Notes: a model not told the origin generated them from the letters alone. DNA of 64,000 bases from Lachnospiraceae bacterium AC2029 (GCA_000703065.1 JNLK01000001.1:3122001-3186000), one strand, 5' to 3'. Counted from the stretch's first letter, positions 45,228-56,173 are shown. Numbers and translations are program-made.

Positions 45228-46427
45228 ATGAAAAGAAATCTCAGTTTATATATCCATATCCCGTTCTGCAAACAGAAGTGCAACTACTGCGACTTCCTGT
45301 CCTTCGACGATGTCCTGTACGCAAAACAGCTGCAGTATATGGACGCTCTTCGGACAGAACTGCGTCTGTATCTTCCCTATGCGGACCGGTATGTCGTAAA
45401 GAGCGTATTCATCGGCGGCGGAACTCCCTCCACCATGGACGAGTCCCTGATCGAGGCCCTGCTTTCCCAGGTGCGGAGCGTATTCCGGCTGGACCGGTTC
45501 TGTGAGATCACCATCGAAGCAAATCCCGGGACTCTGAAATACACGGATCTTCTGGCGTATCAGTCCTACGGAATCAATCGTCTGTCCATCGGCCTTCAGT
45601 CCGCGGACGATGAGCTTCTCGGCATGCTGGGACGGATCCATAACTTCGATCAGTTTGTGGCAGGCTTTACCTCCGCAAGAAGAGCGGGCTTCAAGAATAT
45701 CAACGTGGACGTGATGTCTGGGATCCCCGGACAGGATATGCACTCCTATGTGGATACCCTGACCCGTGTGATGGAGTACAGGCCGGAGCACATTTCCGCC
45801 TATTCCCTGCAGGTAGAGGAGGGGACGAAGCTGGCTCAGGACGAGAACCTGATGGGAATGCTCCCGGAGGAGGAGACGGATCGGAGGATGTACGCCATGA
45901 CGAAGAAGATCCTCCGGACCAACGGATACGAGCGTTATGAATTCTCCAATTACTGTCAGCCGGGCTTCGAGTGCAGGCACAACATCGTATACTGGACCGG
46001 CGGCGAGTACATCGGCATCGGTCTCGGAGCGGCCTCCCTCTTCAAGGGAGAACGGTTTTCCAACCTGCGAAATCTCGAGGATTATCTGGAACTGATGGGA
46101 GAGGTCGCAGGCCTGATGACCCCGGATGTGGATGCGCTGCAGCTCTACGATGCGGCGGTGGAGAAGCTTCGGACCGACAATACGGCCATGTACATAGACC
46201 GTCGGATGGAGGAGTTCATGTTCCTGGGACTCCGGATGATCAGAGGCGTCAGCCGGACCGAGTTCAAGGAGCGGTTTAATAAGGAAATGTTCGACATTTA
46301 CGGCCCCGTGATCAACAAATATGTGGATGACGGATTCCTCCGTCTGGAGGAGGACAGAGTGGCCCTGACGGACGCCGGGATCGACGTAAGCAACGTGATC
46401 CTTTCGGATTTTATCCTGGACCGTTAG
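45228..46427 (+). CDS. hemW: Heme chaperone HemW (radical SAM)
   Basis: A 399-residue radical-SAM protein related to HemN; HemW binds heme and is thought to deliver it to target proteins, and lacks coproporphyrinogen oxidase activity. The 4Fe-4S motif is C14-x3-C18-x2-C21 in FCKQKCNYCDF, after the family start LSLYIHIPFC. Other blocks are GGGTPSTM, EANPGTL, RLSIGLQSADDELLGMLGR and NINVDVMSGIPGQ. I chose the ATG at 45228 (AAGGA upstream); the longer open frame from 44970 runs through repeats and is not part of the family. It uses the HemW-type CNYC motif expected without the extra N-terminal residues of HemN. Confidence 0.92.
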   Translation: MKRNLSLYIHIPFCKQKCNYCDFLSFDDVLYAKQLQYMDALRTELRLYLPYADRYVVKSVFIGGGTPSTMDESLIEALLSQVRSVFRLDRFCEITIEANPGTLKYTDLLAYQSYGINRLSIGLQSADDELLGMLGRIHNFDQFVAGFTSARRAGFKNINVDVMSGIPGQDMHSYVDTLTRVMEYRPEHISAYSLQVEEGTKLAQDENLMGMLPEEETDRRMYAMTKKILRTNGYERYEFSNYCQPGFECRHNIVYWTGGEYIGIGLGAASLFKGERFSNLRNLEDYLELMGEVAGLMTPDVDALQLYDAAVEKLRTDNTAMYIDRRMEEFMFLGLRMIRGVSRTEFKERFNKEMFDIYGPVINKYVDDGFLRLEEDRVALTDAGIDVSNVILSDFILDR

Positions 46428-46463
46428 GACGCAAAAAAACCTTGAAAAATCTCCACCTTTTCC

Positions 46464-46492
46464 TTGACAATGAGTGGGTCAGGTGTTAGATT
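46464..46492 (+). promoter_or_regulatory. Promoter of the hrcA-grpE-dnaK-dnaJ operon
   Basis: TTGACA (46464-46469), 17-bp spacer, TAGATT (46487-46492). The CIRCE operator starts 11 bases downstream of the -10 box, covering the expected start of transcription. Confidence 0.85.
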
Positions 46493-46503
46493 ATTCTTAG
46501 TGA

Positions 46504-46530
46504 TTAGCACTCAGAATAAATGAGTGCTAA
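46504..46530 (+). promoter_or_regulatory. CIRCE operator (HrcA binding site)
   Basis: TTAGCACTC (46504-46512), nine-base spacer, GAGTGCTAA (46522-46530): a perfect match to the CIRCE consensus. HrcA binds here and represses the operon until heat shock draws the chaperonin away. Confidence 0.97.
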
Positions 46531-46560
46531 CGAACAACTAAATATGAGGATGGTGATGGA

Positions 46561-47616
46561 ATGGAGCAGGGAACTGTGCTCGATGAAAGAAAAGAAAAAA
46601 TCCTCAAGGCAATTATCAGTAACTACCTGGAAACCGGAGAGCCGGTGGGCAGCCGTACGATCTCCAAGTATACGGATCTGAACCTGAGTTCGGCGACGAT
46701 ACGGAATGAGATGTCGGACCTGGAGGAGATGGGCTACATCATACAGCCCCATACCTCCGCAGGGCGGATCCCGACGGACAAGGGTTACCGGTTTTATGTA
46801 GATGCGATGATGGCGGAAAAAAGCGAAAGCGAGGTGTCGCAGGGCGCGTTACTGGAGCGGGTGGACAAGCTGGAGTCCCTGCTGAAGCAGGTGGCAAAGG
46901 TGCTCGCATATAACACGCAGTACGCAACCATGGTAACCTCTCCGCAGCTTCGCAACCGGCAGGTGAAATTCATCCAGCTGTCCCAGGTGGATGAAGAAGA
47001 TCTGGTAGCGGTCATCGTGGTGGGAGACAATGTGGCAAAGAACCGGCTGATCCATGTGGCAAGGCCCTTGAACAATGAAGAGGTCCTGAAGCTGAATCTG
47101 CTGCTGAACACATTTCTTACCGGCGCATCTGTCAATGAGATCAACATCGAACTCATGCAGGCCATGCGAAGGCAGGCAGGTGAGTATGCGGATATCCTGG
47201 AAAGCGTTTTCGAAGGGATCGTGGACGCGGTACACCAGGCTGAGGAAATGCAGATCTATACCAGCGGTTCCTCCAATATCCTGAAGTACGGAGAGCTCGG
47301 TGATGTGAATAAGGCCACGGCGCTTCTGGAAACACTGGAAGACAAGAGCGGGCTGGAGTCACTGATCGATGAAACGATGAAGTCTGAGGATAAGGGAAGT
47401 GACGGTATCCAGATCTACATCGGAGAAGAGGCTCCGGTTCAGAACATGAAGGATTACTCAATCGTAACCTCCACGTATGAACTTCCGGAAGGAGCAAAGG
47501 GAACCATAGGAATTATCGGGCCGAAGCGGATGGATTACAAAAAGGTCGTTAAGACCTTGAAGACTCTGACCGACGAGCTGGATACGATATTCAGAAAAAA
47601 TGAAGAGAAGGGGTGA
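46561..47616 (+). CDS. hrcA: Heat-inducible transcription repressor HrcA
   Basis: HrcA represses class I heat-shock genes by binding CIRCE and needs GroEL to stay active. The 351-residue protein has the N-terminal winged helix (ERKEKILKAIISNYLETGEPVG in part, SATIRNEMSDLEEMGYI, HTSAGRIPTDKGYRFYV), a central GAF-like domain and a dimerisation insert, ending IIGPKRMDYKKVVKTL. Length is standard. It is the first gene behind the CIRCE operator, so it autoregulates. grpE follows after six bases. Confidence 0.97.
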   Translation: MEQGTVLDERKEKILKAIISNYLETGEPVGSRTISKYTDLNLSSATIRNEMSDLEEMGYIIQPHTSAGRIPTDKGYRFYVDAMMAEKSESEVSQGALLERVDKLESLLKQVAKVLAYNTQYATMVTSPQLRNRQVKFIQLSQVDEEDLVAVIVVGDNVAKNRLIHVARPLNNEEVLKLNLLLNTFLTGASVNEINIELMQAMRRQAGEYADILESVFEGIVDAVHQAEEMQIYTSGSSNILKYGELGDVNKATALLETLEDKSGLESLIDETMKSEDKGSDGIQIYIGEEAPVQNMKDYSIVTSTYELPEGAKGTIGIIGPKRMDYKKVVKTLKTLTDELDTIFRKNEEKG

Positions 47617-47622
47617 CAACGC

Positions 47623-48285
47623 ATGGCGAAAGGAATGAACGAGATGCTTCGCAACCTCAAGGCGGAAAAGGAGCTGGAAGCTCTGCCTGAGGAAGAAGAC
47701 ATCAAGGTCGAGCCGGACAAGGTGGAAGCAGGAGCCGACGTTACGATCGAAAGCGAAGAGAACGTAAAGCCGGAGGATGCGGATGCCAAGCGTCCGAAGC
47801 CGTTGCCGAAGAAGAATCGGAGAGGATCCAAGCAGCTGATGGCTGAGCTCGACGAAGCAAAGGCGCTGGCAGAGAACAACAAGGAAAAGTACACAAGATT
47901 ACTGGCAGATTTCGATAACATGCGGACCCGGAACGAGAAAGAGAACGCAAAGATGTTCGACTACGGAGCATCGGACGTTCTGGAGAAGCTTCTCCCGATC
48001 ATCGACAATCTGGAGCGTGCACTGGAGCATGTGACAGAGGAAGAGAAGGGACCCTTTGAAGAGGGTATCGAGATGATCTACAAGCAGCTGATGGAAACCC
48101 TGAAGAAGATGGGGGTTGAACCCATGGATCCGGTAGGAAAGCCGTTTGATCCCAACTTCCACAACGCAGTGATCCATGTAGAGGATAAGGATGCTGAGGA
48201 AAATGTAGTCGTTGAGGAGATGCAGAAGGGCTACATGTACAAGGATACGGTGCTTCGCCACAGCATGGTGAAGGTAGCAAACTAA
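47623..48285 (+). CDS. grpE: Nucleotide exchange factor GrpE
   Basis: GrpE releases ADP from DnaK. The 220-residue protein has a disordered, acidic N-terminal third, a coiled-coil (ELDEAKALAENNKEKYTRLL), the signature YTRLLADFDNMRTRNEKE, and the C-terminal beta domain with PFDPNFHNAVIHVED and EEMQKGYMYKDTVLRHSMVKVAN. It starts six bases after hrcA. A partial REP-like element begins just after its stop, between grpE and dnaK. Confidence 0.96.
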   Translation: MAKGMNEMLRNLKAEKELEALPEEEDIKVEPDKVEAGADVTIESEENVKPEDADAKRPKPLPKKNRRGSKQLMAELDEAKALAENNKEKYTRLLADFDNMRTRNEKENAKMFDYGASDVLEKLLPIIDNLERALEHVTEEEKGPFEEGIEMIYKQLMETLKKMGVEPMDPVGKPFDPNFHNAVIHVEDKDAEENVVVEEMQKGYMYKDTVLRHSMVKVAN

Positions 48286-48286
48286 A

Positions 48287-48313
48287 TGTCATCCTGAGCG
48301 AAGCGAAGGATCT
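48287..48313 (+). repeat. Half REP-like element between grpE and dnaK
   Basis: TGTCATCCTGAG followed by CGAAGCGAAGGATCT, identical to the left arm of the element at 42978. The right arm is missing. It lies one base after the grpE stop, inside the chaperone operon. Confidence 0.7.
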
Positions 48314-48341
48314 TAAGAAAGAACATTTTATAAAGTATTAA

Positions 48342-50213
<1,872 letters not shown>

Positions 50214-50265
50214 GCTCCGCCGACACGATACACGAATTCATTGATGAATCTGTGAGGTTAGATAA

Positions 50266-51420
50266 ATGACAGAAGAAAAAAGAGATTGTTATGAGGTCCT
50301 CGGTGTACCTAAAAATGCAACCGATAACGACCTGAAAAAAGCATATCGTGTTCTGGCCAAGAAGTATCACCCGGATGCAAATCCGGGTGATAAGGAAGCT
50401 GAGGCAAAGTTCAAGGAAGCTTCCGAGGCATATGCCATCCTGTCCGATCCGGAGAAGAAGAGAAAGTATGATCAGTTCGGCTGGGCTGCTTTTGATCCCA
50501 ATGCCGGCGGTGACGGCGGATTCGGCGGCTTTGACTTTGCTGATATGGGTGATATCTTCGGCGATATCTTCGGCGATATGTTCGGCGGTGGTTCCCGTGC
50601 AAGACAGCAGAGCGGTCCGATGAAGGGTGCGGATATCCGTACTACGGTCCGTGTGTCCTTTGAGGAGGCTGCCTTCGGTACCCAGACCGAGATCGAGATG
50701 CCGCTGAAGGACGAGTGCCCTGTCTGCCATGCAACCGGTGCACAGCCGGGACATCCTGCAGAGGTCTGCAGCAAGTGCGGCGGCAAGGGTCAGGTAGTAT
50801 TTACCCAGCAGTCCCTGTTCGGTATGGCACGTACAGTTCAGACCTGTCCTGACTGCCAGGGCAGCGGAAAGATCATCCGTTTCAAGTGCTCCAACTGCGC
50901 AGGCTCCGGTTATGTTAAGAGTAAGAAGACCATTCAGGTTAAGGTTCCTGCCGGTATCGATAACGGCCAGAGCATCCGTCTTCGTGAGATGGGTGAGCCG
51001 GGTATCAACGGCGGCGGACGCGGTGACCTGCTTGTAACCGTTCTTGTAGACAAGCATCCGGTATTCACCCGTCAGGAGTATGACCTGTACTCCTCAGAGC
51101 CCATCAGCTTCACACAGGCTGCACTGGGTGGACGTGTGACACTGCAGACCATTGACGGTCCGATGGAGTATGATATCCAGCCGGGTACCCAGACCAATAC
51201 CAAGGTAAAGCTTCGCGGTAAGGGCGTTCCGACACTTCGGAATAAGAATGTCCGCGGTGACCACTACGTAACATTGGTTGTTCAGGTTCCTGATAACCTG
51301 ACGGATGAGCAGAAGAGCATCCTGAACCAATATGCGGAGGCATCCACAGTCAATGCCAGATCTTCGACCGATTCAGCAGGCGGATTCTCCTTCGGAACAC
51401 ATAAGAAGAAGAGAAGATAA
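50266..51420 (+). CDS. dnaJ: Chaperone protein DnaJ
   Basis: DnaJ delivers substrates to DnaK and stimulates its ATPase. The 384-residue type I J-protein has the J domain with [18 protein letters not shown] (HPD motif), a Gly/Phe region ([16 protein letters not shown]), four zinc motifs ([33 protein letters not shown]) and the C-terminal beta domains. It closes the chaperone operon, 52 bases after dnaK, with a terminator following. Confidence 0.97.
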   Translation: MTEEKRDCYEVLGVPKNATDNDLKKAYRVLAKKYHPDANPGDKEAEAKFKEASEAYAILSDPEKKRKYDQFGWAAFDPNAGGDGGFGGFDFADMGDIFGDIFGDMFGGGSRARQQSGPMKGADIRTTVRVSFEEAAFGTQTEIEMPLKDECPVCHATGAQPGHPAEVCSKCGGKGQVVFTQQSLFGMARTVQTCPDCQGSGKIIRFKCSNCAGSGYVKSKKTIQVKVPAGIDNGQSIRLREMGEPGINGGGRGDLLVTVLVDKHPVFTRQEYDLYSSEPISFTQAALGGRVTLQTIDGPMEYDIQPGTQTNTKVKLRGKGVPTLRNKNVRGDHYVTLVVQVPDNLTDEQKSILNQYAEASTVNARSSTDSAGGFSFGTHKKKRR

Positions 51421-51438
51421 GATAATAAGAGTTAATGA

Positions 51439-51474
51439 AAAAGGAGTAGGACTTACGGTTCCTGCTCCTTTTGA
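51439..51474 (+). terminator. Rho-independent terminator after dnaJ
   Basis: AAAAGGAGTAGGA (51439-51451) pairs with TCCTGCTCCTTTT (51460-51472) with one G-U pair. It separates the chaperone operon from the accessory cluster. Confidence 0.8.
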
Positions 51475-51512
51475 AATTTGTACAAAATGCACATATTTGA
51501 TCCGCTATTATA

Positions 51513-51541
51513 TGGACATCTGTGCAATATCATGATATAGT
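51513..51541 (+). promoter_or_regulatory. Candidate promoter of the ten-gene accessory cluster
   Basis: TGGACA (51513-51518), 17-bp spacer, TATAGT (51536-51541). It would leave a leader of about 115 AT-rich bases before the first gene. Other weaker boxes exist closer to the gene, so the choice is uncertain. Confidence 0.45.
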
Positions 51542-51662
51542 ATGTGTTAGATTTTGTCGTAGTTTGATATACCCAATAGTATGCCAGATGGTATTATATT
51601 AGGGTAAAATGTGTTTGATTTTGTGCTCATTCATTTAAAATGAAAGTGTGGAATAATTAACT

Positions 51663-52169
51663 GTGAATGCTGATGAAAATGAGAGAGACAGGCTCTATGA
51701 TGAAACTGTAAGCGATTCCATGCAGGAGAGCATTGCCAAAGCTATTGCTGTTCTACAACGGGAAATGTTTTCGACAAGAGATAACAGGATTGTATATCGG
51801 CCTAAGGTATCAATTCTTAAGGGCGTACTTCCTTTGATTGTTTATTTTGCCCTAATGATCATCGCTGTTATATTTTCGACGGACATTTCCGTTTCTTTGG
51901 GAATTCCCGCCTGGGTGGTAAGAATTGTTATTGTTTTAGTGTTCGGGGGAGTTGCTTTTCTTTTTTATAAAAAAGCTCTTATTTGGTTTATTCACGTATA
52001 CCAGAGATTCGCGCCGGAAAAATTGCGTGCAAGCTGTTTATTTGAACCCTCGTGTTCAAATTATATGATACTGGCAGTTCAAAAGTACGGTGCGATCAAG
52101 GGAACGATCAAGGGGTTTGATCGTCTGTCGAGGTGTCATTTGCCCAATGGGGGAATTGATGAGCCATAA
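51663..52169 (+). CDS. Two-TM protein with C-terminal YidD-like domain
   Basis: A 168-residue protein. The N-terminal ~45 residues are charged and helical, followed by two TM segments (KGVLPLIVYFALMIIAVIF and VVRIVIVLVFGGVAFLFY). The last ~65 residues match YidD: FIHVYQRFAPEKLRASCLFEPSCSNYM (in part), then AVQKYGAIKGTIKG and RLSRCHLPNGG. YidD is a small membrane-surface protein thought to help YidC insert membrane proteins; normal YidD is ~70-100 residues without such TMs and sits beside yidC. Here it is fused to a membrane anchor and opens an accessory cluster. The GTG start at 51663 lacks a clear ribosome site. Confidence 0.75.
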   Translation: MNADENERDRLYDETVSDSMQESIAKAIAVLQREMFSTRDNRIVYRPKVSILKGVLPLIVYFALMIIAVIFSTDISVSLGIPAWVVRIVIVLVFGGVAFLFYKKALIWFIHVYQRFAPEKLRASCLFEPSCSNYMILAVQKYGAIKGTIKGFDRLSRCHLPNGGIDEP

Positions 52170-52192
52170 GTAGAATAGGAGGTGGATTTGCT

Positions 52193-52726
52193 ATGGCAAT
52201 GCAGCCGGCAATTTGCAGAAATTGTGGAGGCAGTATATCGGTTGATGATGTGGATCTGAACGGTTTTTCAAGCTGTCCGTTTTGTGGGACCAGTCATAAG
52301 GTGATCGATGTGATCACAATTGACGGTCTTCCGACGGCAAAATCGCTTTTAATAAACGCTGCGCATGCGATGCAGTTTGATGACACGGATACTGCAATGA
52401 ATCTATATGGTCAGGTTCTTCAGATCAAACCTAATTGTCATGAGGCATGGTGGGGATTATATCTGTGTCAGGATAAGGTTGATGCACATTATGGTTACAG
52501 GGACAAATACGGAAATGCCGGTTGTCAGGTAAAAGCCCGGATCATGCAGGAGGCATTGTCGAGATTTGCATATCCGGCTATTCAGTATGCGCCCGCCAAT
52601 GTCGCACAATTGTTTCGCCAGCAGATAGCTGCAGCCGAGCAGTATATTCAGGGTGTAAATCAGGGATTGATCACTGATAAGAAAGCAGGATTGTTATCCG
52701 GTCTTCGATCAAAGCTTGGAATATAG
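52193..52726 (+). CDS. Zinc-ribbon protein with helical repeat region
   Basis: A 177-residue soluble protein. The N-terminal zinc ribbon has ICRNCGG and SCPFCGTSHK (two CxxC pairs). The rest is helical and TPR-like around AMNLYGQVLQIKPNCHEAWWGLYLC, written here in part, and ends LLSGLRSKLGI. It shares this zinc ribbon plus TPR-like plan with the gene at 56174. GGAGGTG precedes the ATG at 52193. It follows the YidD-like gene by 23 bases and probably serves as an adaptor in a protein complex; the true function is unknown. Confidence 0.7.
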   Translation: MAMQPAICRNCGGSISVDDVDLNGFSSCPFCGTSHKVIDVITIDGLPTAKSLLINAAHAMQFDDTDTAMNLYGQVLQIKPNCHEAWWGLYLCQDKVDAHYGYRDKYGNAGCQVKARIMQEALSRFAYPAIQYAPANVAQLFRQQIAAAEQYIQGVNQGLITDKKAGLLSGLRSKLGI

Positions 52727-52747
52727 GACCTATAGGGAGGAAGAATT

Positions 52748-53413
52748 ATGCAGTATAAGACAGTAGCGGGACCGATCAGTATTATTATCAAGAGAAATGA
52801 GGATTATACGCAGGCGATTCAAAGCTATGCCAGTATCATTGATTATAATTCAAAGGGCGGATGGGAACTTGTCTTTATTCAGCAGGTTCCTGTTACGATG
52901 GATAAGGGTGGTTGTGCCGGATGCTTAGATGCAATTGGAATTGGATCCAGATATTCAACCAAAACGTTTAATATGCTTGTTTTTGCAAAGAAAGACAACA
53001 CAGGGACCGGATCGTTCACAGGTCCGGTGGGAATGGGCGGCTATCCCGGTGCACCGGGAGGGCTTTCGGGTTCTGCAGGAGCAGCCGGTTTTCCGGGTGG
53101 AACAGCAGGGCTTTCCGGTTCTGCCGGAATGGGTGGTTCTCCGGGTGGAACAGGCGGGTACTCAGGTTCTGCCGGAATGGGTGGTTCTCCGGGTGGAACA
53201 GGCGGGTACTCAGGTTCTTCCGGAATGAGTGGTTCTCCGGGTGGTACAGTCGGGTACTCAGGTTCTTCCGGAATGAGTGGTTCTCCGGGTGGTACAGGCG
53301 GACAATCAGGTTCTTCCGGATCAGGTGGTTATTTGAGTGGAACATTACTGCAATCAGGTTCTGCCGGTAAGGATGGTAATCCGGGCGGAACAGGAGGGTA
53401 TTCGGGAATGTAA
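52748..53413 (+). CDS. DUF4177-like protein with Gly-rich repeat tail
   Basis: A 221-residue protein. The first ~85 residues resemble the small DUF4177 fold (MQYKTVAGPISIIIKRNEDY, then NSKGGWELVFIQQVPV). From about residue 95 on, the chain is Gly/Ser/Pro-rich with 16-residue repeats such as GSPGGTGGYSGSAGMG, somewhat collagen-like but without strict Gly-X-Y. No signal peptide or TM is seen. GGGAGGAAG precedes the ATG. The repeats may mediate self-association or act as a flexible tether within the complex. It lies between the zinc-ribbon protein and the ATPase. Confidence 0.65.
   Translation: MQYKTVAGPISIIIKRNEDYTQAIQSYASIIDYNSKGGWELVFIQQVPVTMDKGGCAGCLDAIGIGSRYSTKTFNMLVFAKKDNTGTGSFTGPVGMGGYPGAPGGLSGSAGAAGFPGGTAGLSGSAGMGGSPGGTGGYSGSAGMGGSPGGTGGYSGSSGMSGSPGGTVGYSGSSGMSGSPGGTGGQSGSSGSGGYLSGTLLQSGSAGKDGNPGGTGGYSGM
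53132..53323 (+). repeat. Four 48-bp coding tandem repeats
   Basis: Units start at 53132, 53180, 53228 and 53276, each with the phrase GGTTCTCCGGGTGGWAC (W is A or T), encoding the Gly-rich 16-residue module. High identity suggests copy number can vary. Confidence 0.8.
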
Positions 53414-53485
53414 TTGTTGTACAGAGTAAACAAATACCCGATGGAACTGTCAAAACAGTGGCAGACCCATGGTTAGGAGGGCGAG

Positions 53486-56161
53486 ATGTCAGCAACGATA
53501 TGTCACATGGAGACTGAGGGCGGCGAGTATCTCGCCCTTTCCTGTGTTGAGATCACTTCAATTCCGATGAAGGGGATTCTTGAAGCGGATTATCCGGATA
53601 AATGGGATATTGAGGATGAGTACAGAAAGGCATTTGGAAATCTGTTGACGGAAATCCATACAAGCTACCGGACGATGAAGTCTTCCGGGATTGTGACGGA
53701 CCTTTCCTGTGAACTGGTTTGGATCACGGAGGCGGTACAGAATCAAACATATAAGGCAAAGATCCGCCTGTTTTTACTGATTCGGACCATTGCGGATGAT
53801 CTGCAAAATGCTGAAAATGCACTTCGTCGTGTCCAAAACTCCTGTCTGTCAATGATGCATCTGCACAAGTACGGCATAGATGAGAATTGTAATGAAGAAG
53901 TAATCCGTCGCGTATATGGCCGAATTAACCGGACTTCGGCAAAGTGTATAGTAAAAGCGGAGTCAAATGAACTGTTTCAGAACCAGATTATGCCTTCCTG
54001 CTATTCCTTTGATCTTTTGGATGCATATGCGAGGGATATGAGTGGTTTCATTGGTTCTTTGGTAGAGCATCCGGACTGCCTTTTATCGATTCAGGTTCTT
54101 CCGACGGGATACACTCCGATGGAAGAATCAGCAGTGTTACAGATATCTCAGTCGCTGGATACCCTGGATCAGGGCATTATGACGCCTGGAATGGGTAATC
54201 TTACGTATCATGCCACTGAGAGACTGGCAGAGGTGTATCGCCATTATCAGGCAAATCGGAATGGCTCCCTTTTCTCATATAATATTATGATCGTGGGAGA
54301 TGCAGATGCAGTAGATGATCTGTCCACCAAGCTTAAGGGTTATATGAGCTATGACAGCACAAAGCGGGTTCGTTTGACGGATGTGGTCGTTCAGGAGCAA
54401 TCCGAACTATTAGAGAATCTATATGCATATCCCTGGATTTTAAATGACAGGCTGAAGAAAACCGGACGTGACATGGCGGCGTTTGGAACCGTAGGTATGT
54501 ACCAGGCCATGTACAGGATCGCCTATATTGCTTCTGTGGAAGAACTGTCAGGATTATTCAGCCTTCCTATTGGTAACCAGAGAATCTATGCAGGACTCCC
54601 CATAAATGATTCCGAGGGGATGAACAGAAATTACGGGGATGATCTGATAAATTCAGGAGATATCAGTGTCGGAACCATGAAATCCGGTGGTGGACGGAAT
54701 ACGATCGGAATTTCCCTGCAGGATCTGACAAAGCATATGCTGATTGCCGGGACTCCGGGTTCAGGAAAGACTACATTTTCCGTCAGTCTCCTGGACCGGC
54801 TTTGGAAGGAGCATCATATTCCGTTCCTCGTGATCGAGCCTGCAAAAAACGAATATCGTGCCTTGGTTCAGAGCATACCGGATCTTCAGGTGTTTACTCC
54901 GGGTAAGAATTATATATCGCCGTTTGTGTTTAATCCTTTTGTTCCGCCGAAGAATGTAAGACTTGAAGCCTATAAGTCGACATTGAAAACTGCATTTGCA
55001 GCCGGTGTGTCAATGAGTACACCATTGGATAAAATATTTGAGGAATCCGTCAACAACTGTTATTCGGATTTCAGGTGGTTGGACACTTATACGGTAGATG
55101 ATAAGGGAAAGATCTTTAATATTTCGGATTTTATCAATTGCTTTCAGAAAACGTTTGAAGATATCGGTTACACAGGCGATGCTCGTAATATAGGTCGGGC
55201 GGGTGTGGTTCGGCTGAAGAGTCTGATAAATCTCTTTGATAATTATTACTCGATCCCGATACAGGATCTATTGACTAAACCGACGATCATTGAGTTAGCA
55301 GCGATTGAAAACAGCGATGAAAAGGCGTTGATCATTTCGCTTGTTCTTCTTTCGATCCTTGCATATGTAAATGCAAACTATGTTGGGGATGGGATGCTGA
55401 AAAATGTCATCCTTTTGGAAGAAGCACATGTTCTTTTGGATGCGGACTCAAATGCAGGCGTGGGAGATGCAAATCCGGCCCGGATCGCTCAGAGTCTCGT
55501 GAAAAGGATGCTGGCCGAGATCAGATCCTATGGTGTTGGCGTTATGATTGCAGATCAGTCGCCCAGAAAGGTGACTGCGGATGTGGTTGCGTTAACGGAT
55601 ATGAAGATGGTTTTCCGTATAGTTGAATCAACTGATAAACAGATGATCGCAGACAGTACGAATATGACTGATGTGCAGGTTCAGAGATTGTCGCGCTTAA
55701 AGTCAGGTGAGGCATTTCTCTTCTTCAACCGCCTGGAAGAACCGGAGGAGGTAAAAACTCCGGATTATCGTTTGGAGAACAACATTAGCATTTCCCTTTC
55801 TGACGATAACATCAGGAAGCTTTCGACCTATTGGAATGATAAAGGCGGAAAGCTTCGACCATATCCGGAATGTGAGATGACAAGATACTGCACCTGTTCC
55901 TGTGATTACGGGAGAAGGATCCTTGCGAAAGAAATTGCAAGGCGTATCTTTGTTAAGTATTTCAAGACGGATATGACAGACTTTAAAAGGGTTGAGGAAG
56001 TCCTGGCAAGAATAACAAGGCTTGTAAAGGCTGAGCTTAACGATGAACCTTTTTCTCCGGAACTGCTGATCTGTGTGAAGGTACATTTGTTTAGAAAAAT
56101 AAAATATGAGACGAAGATACAAATAAGGGACATACAGATTAAAAACTCAATTGAAAAGTAA
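53486..56161 (+). CDS. HerA/VirB4-like P-loop ATPase
   Basis: An 891-residue ATPase of the HerA-FtsK superfamily. Residues 1-~400 form an alpha/beta region without clear family match. The motor domain has Walker A GTPGSGKTT (422-430, K428), the post-Walker strand LVIEPAKNEYRAL where many HerA proteins have an acidic/polar equivalent, Walker B VILLEEAHVLL with E645-H648, and a late block GVGVMIADQSPRKV. No TM segment is seen. HerA and VirB4 proteins form hexamers that move DNA or drive protein export and pilus systems. With no nuclease or relaxase nearby and many membrane partners, a protein-export or membrane role is plausible. GGAGGG precedes the ATG. Confidence 0.85.
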   Translation: MSATICHMETEGGEYLALSCVEITSIPMKGILEADYPDKWDIEDEYRKAFGNLLTEIHTSYRTMKSSGIVTDLSCELVWITEAVQNQTYKAKIRLFLLIRTIADDLQNAENALRRVQNSCLSMMHLHKYGIDENCNEEVIRRVYGRINRTSAKCIVKAESNELFQNQIMPSCYSFDLLDAYARDMSGFIGSLVEHPDCLLSIQVLPTGYTPMEESAVLQISQSLDTLDQGIMTPGMGNLTYHATERLAEVYRHYQANRNGSLFSYNIMIVGDADAVDDLSTKLKGYMSYDSTKRVRLTDVVVQEQSELLENLYAYPWILNDRLKKTGRDMAAFGTVGMYQAMYRIAYIASVEELSGLFSLPIGNQRIYAGLPINDSEGMNRNYGDDLINSGDISVGTMKSGGGRNTIGISLQDLTKHMLIAGTPGSGKTTFSVSLLDRLWKEHHIPFLVIEPAKNEYRALVQSIPDLQVFTPGKNYISPFVFNPFVPPKNVRLEAYKSTLKTAFAAGVSMSTPLDKIFEESVNNCYSDFRWLDTYTVDDKGKIFNISDFINCFQKTFEDIGYTGDARNIGRAGVVRLKSLINLFDNYYSIPIQDLLTKPTIIELAAIENSDEKALIISLVLLSILAYVNANYVGDGMLKNVILLEEAHVLLDADSNAGVGDANPARIAQSLVKRMLAEIRSYGVGVMIADQSPRKVTADVVALTDMKMVFRIVESTDKQMIADSTNMTDVQVQRLSRLKSGEAFLFFNRLEEPEEVKTPDYRLENNISISLSDDNIRKLSTYWNDKGGKLRPYPECEMTRYCTCSCDYGRRILAKEIARRIFVKYFKTDMTDFKRVEEVLARITRLVKAELNDEPFSPELLICVKVHLFRKIKYETKIQIRDIQIKNSIEK

Positions 56162-56173
56162 GAGAGGAATACG

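Noticed and set aside
51421-51662. Small RNA or extra gene in the gap after dnaJ
   Set aside because: Apart from the terminator and a candidate promoter I see only AT-rich sequence without a supported frame or conserved structure.
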